This document shows positions 21,965 through 32,498 of a DNA stretch of 64,000 bases, one piece after another. Every line of letters starts with the position of its first letter. The stretch's first letter is position 1. Both the position numbers and the translations under genes were made by a program. The DNA is from Garcia nutans (lineage: Eukaryota; Streptophyta; Magnoliopsida; Malpighiales; Euphorbiaceae). The notes beneath the pieces are model-generated. The model was given only the letters and a program-made list of their open reading frames with translations, had not been told where the DNA came from and searched no databases. The DNA lies in assembly GCA_947685225.1 (NCBI GenBank), contig CANTUV010000033.1:55777001-55841000 (forward strand), read 5' to 3'.

Positions 21965-24900
21965 ATGCCGTATAATTCTAACACTGTCTCTATGCTTGAG
22001 GGGTCAAATTTTGGTTCATGAAAATCAAGCATGATGATATATCTGGGTTGTATGGACTTAGACCTTGCGTTCAGGATGGACGAACCTGCTCCTCCTACTG
22101 AAGTGAGCACGGATGCTCAGAGGGTTCAGTATGAGAAGCGGGAGCGTTCTAACCGCTTAGGTCTTATGATCATGCAGCAGGGAATTCCAGAGCATGTTCG
22201 AGGAGCCATTTCTGCTGAGAAAAGTAATGCTAAAAACTATCTTGCATAGCTGGAGAAGGTCTATGTCAAAAATGACAAGGCTGAAGTGGGGACGCTTTTA
22301 GCAAAACTCACCTCCATAAGGTATACTGGCAATGGTAGTGTTCGGGAGCATATACTGAGCATGTCCCAAATAGCCAAGAGGCTAAAGGTCTTTGATTTGG
22401 TTTTACCAGATGACCTGTTAGTCTATCTAGCTTTGAATTTTCTTCCACCGCAGTATGGGCAGATCAGGACTTCATATAACTGCCAGCCGAGCAAATGGAC
22501 TCTTAACGAGCTCATTGCTCATTGTGTGGATGAGGAGGAAAAGTTGTTGGCTACTAAGAGGGATAGTGCTCATCTAGTCTCTTCAACAGATAAGGGCTAG
22601 AACAAGAAAAGAAAGAAGACTGCTGAGAATAAAACTGCTAATAAAGGTCCTGTGCAAAAGAAGCCTAAGGAATTAAAATGCTTCTTCTGCAGCAAGTTTG
22701 GACATTTAAAGAAGGATTGTCCTAAATACACCACATGGCGTGTCAAGAAGGGTAAGTACCTTGTTTTAGTCTGTTCTGAGCTTAATTTAACTTCAGCTCC
22801 AAGAAACACTTATTGGATGGATTCTGGTGCTACCGCTCACATAAGTGTTTCAATGCAGGGTTGCCTAAGTTACCGAAAGCCAACTGACGATGAAAGATAC
22901 ATTTATATGGGAACTGGCGAACCGGTAGAAGTAGAGGCGATAGGACATTTTAGATTGCGTTTAAGAACTGGAAATTTTTTGGATCTAGTAGATACTTTTG
23001 TTATTCCGTCTTTTAGGCGGAATTTAATTTCTGTTTCCCATTTGGACAAATCTAGTTTTACTTGTTCATTTGGAAACAATAAAGTTACTTTATCTATGGA
23101 TTCAAAAATTTTAGGTACTGGTTTTTTGTATGCACTTCATAATCTATATATGTTAGATATCGATGCCTCTTATAATAAGACCATGCAAGTTAGTACTATA
23201 GGTACCAAAAGGAAGCTGAATATGGATAACTCAACTGCACTATGGCATAGACGTTTGGGTCACATATCCAAATATAGAATAGAGTGTCTTGTGTCAGATG
23301 GTATCATAAATACACTTGATTTCATAGATTTGGACTCCTGTGTTGAGTGTATTAAAGGTAAACAGACTAAACAAAATAGATTAGGTGCCAATAGGTCATC
23401 AAACGTCTTAGAGTTGATACATACGGACATCTGTGGCCCATTCCCTACAGCAACAAGGAATGGCCAAAGATACTTCATATCATTCATAGATGATTACTCA
23501 CGTTACGGGTACCTATATCTCATTCATGAGAAATCAGAGTCTCTGGACGTTTTCAAATCTTATAAGGCCGAAGTTGAAAACCAACTTGGAAAGAAGATTA
23601 AATGCGTTAGATCTGACCGTGGTGGTGAGTACTACGGTAGATATGACAGTTCAGGTGAACAACGTCCAGGACCATTTGCTATTTTCCTGCAGGACTGTGG
23701 TATAGTCCCTCAATACACAATGCCTGGTACACCCAGCATGAATGGTGTATCTGAGAGACGTAATAAGACTCTTATGGATATGGTTAGAAGTATGATTAGT
23801 CATTCTTCTTTACCTGAGTCTCTATGGGGAGAAGCATTAAAGACAGCAGTCTATCTTTTTAACAGAGTACCAACTAAAGCAGTTACAAAAACACCTTATG
23901 AGCTTTGGATTGGACGCAAGCCCAATTTAAAGCACCTTCATGTTTGGGGATGTCCTGCTGAGGCTAGGCCTTATAGGCGTAATAAAACAAAATTGGATTC
24001 CAAAACTGTTAGTAGCTACTTTGTTGGTTATTCTGAGCGATCTTGGGGTTTTAAGTTCTATAATCCTACTTCCAGATCTATTTTTTAGGCGGGAATTGCA
24101 ACATTCTTTGAGGATGTTGAGTTTGGGGGGAGAAATAAGGTTAGAAATATTTTCTTTGAGGAGGGATCGAGTCAGGAACACTCAGTGTCGATTCCTATCT
24201 TTGCTCCTGGGACTGTTCAGGTTCCTAGAAATGTTAATATCCCAGAAGCAATTCCGGATCCAATACAAGACAATGTTGATCAACTTCCCCATCAGGATGA
24301 AGAAGTTGTTCTTCCTCAAGTACAAGCTCAACAACCTCAAGAATTTGAGCCAGAACCTGTGCCTTTAAGAAGGTCCACTAGAGAGAGAATAAATGCTATT
24401 CCGAATGACTATGTAGTATATCTTCAGGAACATGAGGACACTGTAGACATGGTGGAAGATGATCCTATCAGCTTTCATCATGTCTACCAGGATTCCAACT
24501 TTCAGAAGTGGATTGAGGCAATGGGTGAAGAATTTAAGTCAATGCAAGACAATCAAGTTTGGGATCTTGTTCCATTATCTAAAGGAAAGAAACCCATTGG
24601 TTGCAAATGGATATTTAAAACCAAGAGGGATTCTAAAGGTAATGTGGAAAGATATAAGGCATGTCTTGTAGCTAAAGGCTTCACTCAGAAGGAAGAGATT
24701 GACTATAAAGAGACCTTCTCTCCAGTTTCATCGAATGACTCTTTTAGGACAATCATGGCTCTAGTTGCTCATTTTGATCTTGAGCTTCATCAAATGGATA
24801 TGAAGACTGCGTTTCTCAATGGAGACATTGATTAAACCATCTATATGGTGCAGCCAGAAAACTTTGTGTCTGGAGACCCAAAGAGACTGGTATGCAGATT

Positions 24901-26038
24901 AAAAAAATCCATTTATGGACTCAAGCAGGCTTCTCGTCAGTGGTACTTCAAGTTCCATGAAGTAATTGTTTCTTTCGGTTTTGAGACAAATGCTGTGGAA
25001 GATTGTGTGTATCACAAGTTTAGTGGGAGTAGGTTTATCTTTTTGGTCTTATATGTGGATGACATATTGCTTGCTACTAACTGTAAGGACTTGCTGCACG
25101 AGACCAAAGTCTTTCTCTCAAAAAACTTTGAGATGAAAGATTTAGGTGAAGCTTCTTTTGTATTAGGGATTCAAATACATCAAGACCGTACTCGAGGTAC
25201 TCTTGGATTATCACAAAAGGGCTATATTAAGAAAGTGCTCAAGAGATTTAGTATGCACAACAGTAGACCAATTGATACCTCAGTTGCTAAAGGAGATAAA
25301 TTCAGTCTTAATCAGTGTCCAAAGGGTGAACTTGAGATTCAGGAGATGCAGAAGATTCCTTATGCGTCAGCAGTTGGGAGTCTGATGTATGCTCAAGTTT
25401 GCACTCGTCCAGATATTTCATTCATAGTTGGCATGTTAGGGCGATATCTCAGCAATCCAGGAATGGATCATTGGAAAGCAACCAAAAGAGTCTTGAGATA
25501 TCTTCAGAGAACTAAGGGACATATGCTCACATACAGGCGATCAGATCAGCTTGAGATCATTGGGTATACTGATTCTGATTTCGCGGGATGCCAAGACAGT
25601 AGAAAATCCACATCAGGCTACATATATCTCTTGGCTGGTGGTGCTATTTCTTGGAAGAGTGTGAAACAAACTCTAGTAGCTACCTCCACTATGGAAGCAG
25701 AATTTGTAGCAAGTTATGAGGCATCCAATCAGGCAATCTGGCTGAGAAACTTTGTCACAGGGCTGCGCATTGTGAGTGGCATTAAAAGGCCATTAAAGTT
25801 ATACTGTGACAATAACTCAGCAGTTATATTCTTCAACAACAACAGAAGATCTTCTAGATCGAAACATATCCGGATTAAGTTTCTGGCTGTGAGAGAGAGG
25901 GTACAGAGTGGACAGATATCCATAGAACATATTGGAACGAACTCCATGATTACGGATCCGCTCACTAAGGCAGTGATACCGAAGGTTTTTCATGAGCACA
26001 CTACTCATATGGATATCATATTATTTGAGACTGATTAG
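21965..26038 (+). pseudogene. Copia-2 gag-pol, one frame with five stops
   Basis: One reading frame runs from ATG 21965 to a terminal TAG at 26036-26038. It is broken by TGA at 22019-22021, TAG at 22247-22249, 22598-22600 and 24086-24088, and TAA at 24833-24835. No frameshift is needed. Visible in order: gag; a CCHC knuckle near codon 239 (CFFCSKFGHLKKDC); protease DSGATAH near codon 286; GAG-pre-integrase (WHRRLGHIS); integrase (HTDICGP, SDRGGEYYG); reverse transcriptase with YVDD near codon 1030; RNase H (TDSDFAGC; DPLTKA). It is closely similar to Copia-1 in protein sequence. Confidence 0.95.
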
Positions 26039-26450
26039 TTTCAGTGGGAGTTTGTTCATTATGGTTACATTATATTTGTGTATGCTCTGTTTTGTAATGG
26101 ATATATTTTGTTATGTACATTCAGTTTCTGTAGAAAATAAAGTATTTATTTTGTTCTCTATTACACTCTGTATTATTATTGATTGATCTCACTAAAGTGT
26201 GACCAGTTGGAAACAGGCATGATTAGATCACATTACATGTAGTTTCCATGCTATACTCCTATTATTGATCTATGTCATTTGAGAGTATTGGTAATGTGAT
26301 TGATGGTGGCTTGAGTCACGATTAATGTGGCGACTGACCCTTCAGTCCTTTATCGATATAATCAATGGACGAGATTGTTTGAGGCACCTTCAGTATGACT
26401 GCTTTTATGAGCTCATTAAGGTATATACATTTACATTTAATATATGTTAG

Positions 26451-26464
26451 CCCAAGTGGGAGAT
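26451..26464 (+). promoter_or_regulatory. Polypurine tract of Copia-2
   Basis: Purine-rich aagtgggagat directly before the 3' LTR, the expected plus-strand primer. Confidence 0.75.
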
Positions 26465-26938
26465 TATTAGAATTAATTTTATATCGATTAAAATTAATCC
26501 TAAATGTGGGCTAAATATATTTAATATTTAAATGTGTATTGCAGTCAAATTAAGATAGTCAGATTAAAGTTGTGATCAAATTAGGATTGTTGACTATTGA
26601 GGTGTCCTACTCGTAATAGGATTATAAGTGTAGAGACCGATAAGAATTTCTGTTTTGTTGAAGGACCAAAACAGAAATCATCATCATCAGTTATAAATAA
26701 GGGGTCGTGGTCTCCAGGGGAACATAACAATTTTGAGAGAACATTACGTTCCTTCAGTAGTGTTTCCACTAAACTTAAAGTGTGTATCCCCTGGAAGGCG
26801 ACAAACTCCAAAATCGTCTTCAACATCAACATACGATGATGTCAGGTATGCAATTCAGCCATTTGTAATTTAATTTGAATAATCTAGTGATCTATGCATA
26901 TTTTATGTTTTAGGAGAATCAAGTTTTCTCCCCTTTCA
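26465..26938 (+). repeat. 3' LTR of Copia-2
   Basis: It has the same 474-bp length as the 5' LTR. The first dinucleotide is TA in place of TG, a mutation of the conserved terminus. Confidence 0.95.
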
Positions 26939-26943
26939 ACCTA

Positions 26944-27911
26944 GAGCTGGCTTCGCCCTCGCAAAAATACAAATTAAATTATCAGCCTTAGCCTTATTTG
27001 AGTTTGTTGCTTGTCCTTGATTAATAAATTTTCATTAATTTTGCATTTTTCATTAATTTTTAATCACAAATTTACTTACTTTTCTTTTCCAAATAAGTTG
27101 ATAATAATAAGAAAGTATGTGGTGGCTTCTTCAGACAACAAACAGATTTCAGAACAATGAAGCGGGTGCTGGCTTTTCATATTAAGACAGCAAGTGTTGG
27201 CTTTTTTTTTAATAGTAAACAGGTGCTGCCGTCTTATAACATGAAAGTAAGTGCTGGCCACTTCAGACAGTAAACATGTGCTGGCTTCTTACAATAAGCA
27301 AGCAGGTGGTAGCTTCTTCAGACAACAAATAGCTGTTGGCTTCTTCGGATAGTAAAACAAGCAAGTTGGTGGTGGCAAGCAAAACAGACAGTGGCAAGCA
27401 AAGATGAATAACGTGGTAGACAACAACATGAAATGGCTATAAATTATAACATAACAGTGCAAATTTATGGTATATAAAGTGAAAAAAGAAAATTAAAGAT
27501 AATTTCAGAAAAGTTGAAGCATCAAATTAAAACTAGAGGAAAAGGGAAAATTAAGAAGACAAACCTATACTTGGTATGTTTTTCATTCTTGATATTTTCT
27601 GTTTTGCTATTTTAAATAAAAGATGTTAAGTTTTGTTTGAGTTATTGATTATTTTGTTTTGGTAAAATTAAGTTCCAAAATAACAAAAAAAATTAGTTAA
27701 TAAAAATAAGCAGGTAATACATGAAAAATTCGGTTCAAAGGCTAAATATAATCAACTATTGAAAGCCTTAAAAAAATTTTCTTCTTTTTTTTACTGCTAT
27801 TGACTTGAAACTGTAGCTCAGTAGGAATAATATTTACCTTTTTGAACCAAAATGAGAGATGAAATTATTGGCAAAAGAGTGAGAGTCCTTATCATATATG
27901 ATTGTTAAAGC
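26944..27911. other. Start of duplication block C, then a minisatellite
   Basis: 26944-27103 matches DNA near 43780-43940 and 50950. From about 27104 to 30342 the sequence has no counterpart in blocks B or D, so it is an insertion or replacement. No gene is recognised. Confidence 0.6.
27115..27390. repeat. Degenerate minisatellite based on gtgctggcttcttcagacag
   Basis: Around seven to eight diverged copies of a unit of about 30-40 bp containing gtgctggcttcttcagac and aaacag. Unit length and spacing vary. Confidence 0.7.
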
Positions 27912-28526
27912 CAGGGGCGTAGCTAGGCCTAGGCATGCCCGGGCAGCCACCTAGGCCTGGCTGAGGATAAAAATTTTTTCCTTCTCCATTTTCAAGAAGT
28001 TAATGGTGGAGATCTGCTAAGTTAATGGTGGAGATCTGCCCAGGCCTGGCTGAGGATAAAAACATTTTCGTTCCTAAATTTCCACAAACTCTAACATATA
28101 CAAACTATTTTGGACAACACCTCTAACTTATTAAAACAGTTTAGTCTACTAATCATCTCTGACCACCCAGCTATAAATGAGGAATCATCAAATGCCAATG
28201 GATTAAGACCAATATCACATATAAATCAGGTGGCACGAGAATGATCACAATGAAAAAAGAGGTGCGTATCACAATAAAATTCTTTTATCTTTCACATTCA
28301 GCAAGTATATTAATTTAGTTGTTGTGGATGGTCACTTTAATTTAAGTTTCGTTTTTTTTTTTGAACTGAAAAATGCAATAAACTAAGAAGCAAAATGAGA
28401 TGCATCCATGATTGGGTTACGAACACATTGTGAAACTGTGAAACGAAATATTGTTATGAGAGCAGACATAATGGTGGAGAGCAGTAGCAGAGCCCGGGCG
28501 CTGACAACTTGCTAGCTACGCCACTG
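27912..28526. mobile_element. hAT-type non-autonomous element 3 (615 bp)
   Basis: Inverted ends CAGGGGCGTAGCTAG and (reverse complement) CAGTGGCGTAGCTAG agree at 14 of 15 positions. A perfect 8-bp duplication gttaaagc flanks it (27904-27911 and 28527-28534). No transposase frame is present. Confidence 0.93.
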
Positions 28527-28534
28527 GTTAAAGC

Positions 28535-30342
28535 AATTAGATTTTCACATGGAAACGAAATCACCAAATGAAAATAAAAGTAAAAATAAAAAAATTAAAC
28601 TCACTTGAAATGGCAAAAGATAATCGCTCGCAAACAAAATTCAGTACTGATCAAACCATAAAAACATACTGAATATCGATAAAAACTGGAACTTCAAAGA
28701 ATCAAACTTCCAATTCTTTATATTAGAAAGGAAATCACAAAAAAACTGTTTTTTAAAACCTGGCAAAAAAAAGAAAAAAAAAATAGGAAAAAAAAGAGAT
28801 AGAAAACAGAGTATCAAAGCAAATTTACCTGAAAAAAATTCTGGATATTTGAGAAAAGAGAGAATCCAAGTGATTTGATCATAAATAAAAACACTCTGGC
28901 AATATTACAATCAAGAAATTAAAAATTATGGACGCCATTGAAGACTTGCATAATACAGAACTCATAGAGAAATGAGCTCTTTTACTCATAAAAAAAATAG
29001 AAACAGAAACGGTATGGTGAAAAATTTTATAAGTGATCTGAGCATCTTGGAGTTGGTGCAATTTTTGTATTAATTAAAGAGCAAATTGATGGAAAGGGCT
29101 TGACTTGGTTTGGTCAAGTTTCAGAGTTGAAGAAAATGGCGATATGGGTAAATAAGTAGAGAATGTAAGTTTAATTTAGGAATTATACTTATAGCTAGTG
29201 GTTATGATTATATAATTTTAAACCATCTTTTATGGGTTCACAAAATTGTAGAACCTTTTTGAGTAGGCTAATGAGATTTTTCTTGCTTTTTAGAATGTTT
29301 TATTAAAGAAATTAAAAATAATAATAAAATTGAAAATCTGTTTTCAAGCTTTTTAAAAAATTGTTGAGATTTTTTGACACTATATATTTGTCTTTTTTTT
29401 TAAAATTTTTCAGAATAATAGAAAAAAAAGAATATTTTACAAAATTATTAAAAAATAAAAAATATAAATTTATAATATTATTAAAATATTATAATTTATG
29501 ATTTATAAAATTTATTATAAATTATAAATCTATTATACATACGATAATTTTGCCAAATCCCATATTTATTACCTCAATTATTTATCATTTTTTTAATATT
29601 TTTTTAGTTTGATGAAAATTAAATAATTTGTTTTTTTATTTTTTTAATATTTATTCTTTTCTTTCTCTTTATACAGTCAAATTGCTAAATTACTATTATT
29701 TTTACCTATTTTTATTTATATATGAAAATAACAGATCTGCATATATATTTATTAATCATATACTATTGCTTGTATGTAGATTCTTTATTTTTATTATATT
29801 ATATACTATTTACCATATATTATAAATTTAATTGAGTCTATTTTATATGTACAGGTTCAAAAATGTTTAATTAATATTTTCATCTTGAAGTTCTAATTGT
29901 CATCAAAACTTACAGGTATATTTGTATTTAAAAATTTATATTAATGTATGCGTATATAATTACCTAAAAAGATTTTTTTTAAAATAATAGTATATACGTT
30001 TTATCTCTTACAAACTCTCATATGCTTCCGGATATACCTTATTTAAGCAAAACTATGACAAGCTAACTATCAAATAAATATAACTAAAACATGTATTACC
30101 CTTGTACATAATTTTTAGCTGCACGGCACATTTGAGAACGTGTGAATATCAAATAGGAACTATTATAATATCTTTTTTTTATATAAATAAGTATCAAGTA
30201 ATGACACTTTACCATTTTGATGTACAACAAGTGTGAATATCAAGTAATAATAATACTATTTTGTTTTCTTGAGGCAATTTTTTTTTATGTTTTATATTTT
30301 AAATTAAAATTTTTATATTTGCAGCAAAGCGCATATATCATC
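28535..30342. other. Unassigned AT-rich DNA, possible Helitron tail at its end
   Basis: I see no gene. A segment at 28590-29160 has less biased composition and splice-like strings, but no recognisable protein. The last bases form a hairpin followed by CTAG (see separate entry). Confidence 0.45.
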
Positions 30343-30346
30343 CTAG
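30320..30346 (+). other. Possible Helitron 3' terminus
   Basis: A short imperfect stem (tgcagc, loop aaa, gcgca) is followed after nine bases by CTAG and then T, the usual Helitron 3' layout. No matching TC 5' end was established, and the aligned empty site in blocks B and D reads AGT rather than AT. The call is therefore weak. Confidence 0.35.
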
Positions 30347-30718
30347 TTTAATAATTAAAGAGAAACTATTTATGTTTGAAACTGATCAAAAGGTAAAAAA
30401 TTATTGTGGAATATAAAATTAATTAAAATAATTTATTAGTGATTTGACTAACTCAAATTGAATGTTAGTAAACCTAATTAACTACTTAATATAAAAAAAT
30501 AATTTTAAATATATTTTAGTATTTAAAACATATTTAAAATAAACATAACTTAATCTAGATTTAGATAAAATGTTGGGTCCAATTAGTAAAGCCTGACTAA
30601 ATTTGAGTGAAGAATAAAAGATTTCAGCTTTCATATAGTCATATATATATATAATTAAAGAAGCGGAGATTAATATAATTCATGCACGTAGTTTCCAAAT
30701 GAGGCAAACTTCTATTTA

Positions 30719-30822
30719 TTTATTTATTAATATTACATTAAAGGAGGGGGAAATAGTCCTCAGTTAATTGCCTAGACGAGAATGTGCACTCCACCGCTGG
30801 GCTATACCTCGGTTGTACGGGT
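30719..30822 (-). mobile_element. Short SINE-like insertion
   Basis: About 104 bp is present here but absent downstream of copies B and D. It is flanked by direct repeats aaacttctattta (30706-30718) and aaacttttattta (30823-30835). Read on the minus strand, the head contains TAGCCCAGCGGTGGAGTGC, which fits a tRNA-type box A, and the tail is AT-rich. A clear box B is lacking, so it may be a truncated SINE. Confidence 0.55.
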
Positions 30823-30953
30823 AAACTTTTATTTAATTTAATTAATACATGCTTAAGGAAATAAAAAACGAAATGTAGGCTCCATTTTATCGTCAAGCAG
30901 AGGAAGCAGAGAGTACTGTTGAATTTTTATGGTTATTGTAAGCACTTGAATCT

Positions 30954-31742
30954 CTAAGTGCTAGGAGCAAACTTTTTCTGAAGATCAAGAACAACATTCT
31001 TGTCCAGCTGGAAGGCTTTAGCGAGAATATCAGGATTAATTGGGGGATTTGGCCCAAAGATTGCATTAGCTATAGTGATAACACCGGGGTTTTGGCTGCT
31101 CAAACTAGCAAAAGCAACTGTATTTGTCTTTGCAATATTGAATTGGAAATGAATGAGACCAATTGGGAACACAAAAACATCTCCTGGGTATAGGATTTTA
31201 GTGAACAGTTTATTAGGATTTGATGTCACAAAACCCACATGAAGGGTGCCCTTCATCACTACTAGAATTTCTGTAGCTCGAGGATGAGTGTGGGGAGGAT
31301 TTAAACCCCCATTTGGTGCATAGTCAAGACGGGATAAAGATATTCCAAGAGTATTCAGTCCTTTTATTCTGTCAACATTTAAAAGAGTTACATTTACTCC
31401 AACTCTATTGGTAGTGTTCCGTGGAATATTGAGTCCTCGGAAGAAGAAATCATTTGCTACAACCATATTTGGGTTTTTGCAGAATTTTCCATTGACAAAC
31501 ACTGCATTATAAAAAATAAATCAAAATCTAGTTAATAAAAGGAAAGAAATATAAATTAGAGAAAACAGTAAATAAATCAATTATAAACTATATATAAATG
31601 GTGAAACGAGGCTAGTACCAGCGTTTTTGGGTTCATCAATGGCTACACAGAAGTCCTGGAGAGGGCTAGGATCATAAGCTGAAGCAAATGAGTAAGCCAA
31701 AGCCAAGATTGTGAAAAATAAAATAAAATGAACACCTTTCAT
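30954..31742 (-). CDS. Germin-like protein copy C (two exons, intact)
   Basis: Exon 1 is 31619-31742 and exon 2 is 30954-31501, with a 117-base GT-AG intron; together 223 codons plus TAG. The product is a secreted cupin of the germin-like family, usual length about 220. Residues 1-22 form a signal peptide ending at ASA before YDPSPLQDF. Cys32 and Cys49 fit the conserved disulfide. The first cupin box is GLNPPHTHPRATE with metal ligands His112, His114 and Glu119; the second is PGDVFVFPIGLIHFQFN with His159. An NVT glycosylation site is at Asn88. Family members act in the cell wall or apoplast, with superoxide dismutase or other oxidase-like activity reported for some; the activity here is not known. 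It is roughly 91% identical in mature sequence to copy D. It is most like GLP subfamily 1. Confidence 0.94.
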
Positions 31743-31806
31743 TTTTTTTTTTTTTACAGTTTAGCTTTAAGTGTGAGTTGTGAGAAATGTTGCATGAACA
31801 AGTGAG

Positions 31807-31814
31807 TATTTATA
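31807..31814 (-). promoter_or_regulatory. TATA box of GLP copy C
   Basis: TATAAATA on the minus strand, 65 bases upstream of the start codon, within a block conserved upstream of copies B and D. Confidence 0.65.
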
Positions 31815-31829
31815 GGTGAAAGTCTCTGA

Positions 31830-32498
31830 AACTATTCATTGCCTTGCCTTGCATCTCTTGCATATTATAAGCTAATGAAGACTAAGTAAGAATTGCCAAC
31901 TTCCAATCAGTTTAATTATATTTTTTGGGAATGCATATATAAAAAAATATTAATTACTATTAAAATAAAATTCTTTTTTATGTATCAAATAAATAACATA
32001 CTTGTATTTTAAAAAAAAATTAATATATTTATTTTTTTATTTAGTACAAAGACAATAAATACTATATACAATATTTGCGCCAATATGTTTAAAATTGATT
32101 TTACGAAAAATTATATAATATGACTGTGATTAATTTAAGTATTCTCCTTGAAATGACAAACTAATAAATCGAATGATAATATATTTTTATATTATATAAT
32201 AGGATAAAATAAAAAATTCATTTGAAGAAATTATAAGATATATATAAAAAAAAATGATCACATATTATTGTCCAATTAATTTATTATTTAAATAAAATAT
32301 CTAGTTATAATCACGGTTATATAATATAATTCCTCTCATGTTACCTATAGAATTTCTTTTTTAATTTGGGGTCAAGAGCCTCCAACGAATCAAAAAAACA
32401 AATCAGTTGTTGTATCTTGATCAATTAGTTGAGGAGAATAGATATGTTGGATTAGGGAGTGATCGAAGTTCACACTATATAATATAGTAAGATGATTA
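31830..32498. other. Upstream flank of GLP copy C
   Basis: AT-rich DNA aligning with the upstream regions of copies B and D. It ends abruptly at the solo LTR. Confidence 0.6.

Larger units (their letters stand above)
20382..26938 (+). mobile_element. Complete Ty1/copia element Copia-2 (6557 bp)
   Basis: Two 474-bp LTRs (20382-20855 and 26465-26938) bound a gag-pol region, a tRNA-Met primer-binding site and a purine tract. The 5-bp duplication accta (20377-20381 and 26939-26943) marks the target. The target is the end of a GLP duplication block: the joined flanks resemble the uninterrupted sequence near 43768. The polyprotein has five stops, so the element is non-autonomous in its present state. 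Confidence 0.97.

Noticed and set aside
22031..22600. Separate small genes upstream of Copia-2 pol
   Set aside because: They are pieces of one gag frame separated by in-frame stops.
28879..29061. A possible small gene on the minus strand
   Set aside because: 60 codons with no recognised motif or signal; splice-like strings nearby are not enough.
30770..30822. A tRNA gene
   Set aside because: Only a box A-like string; no box B and no acceptor stem, and the block is flanked by a TSD.
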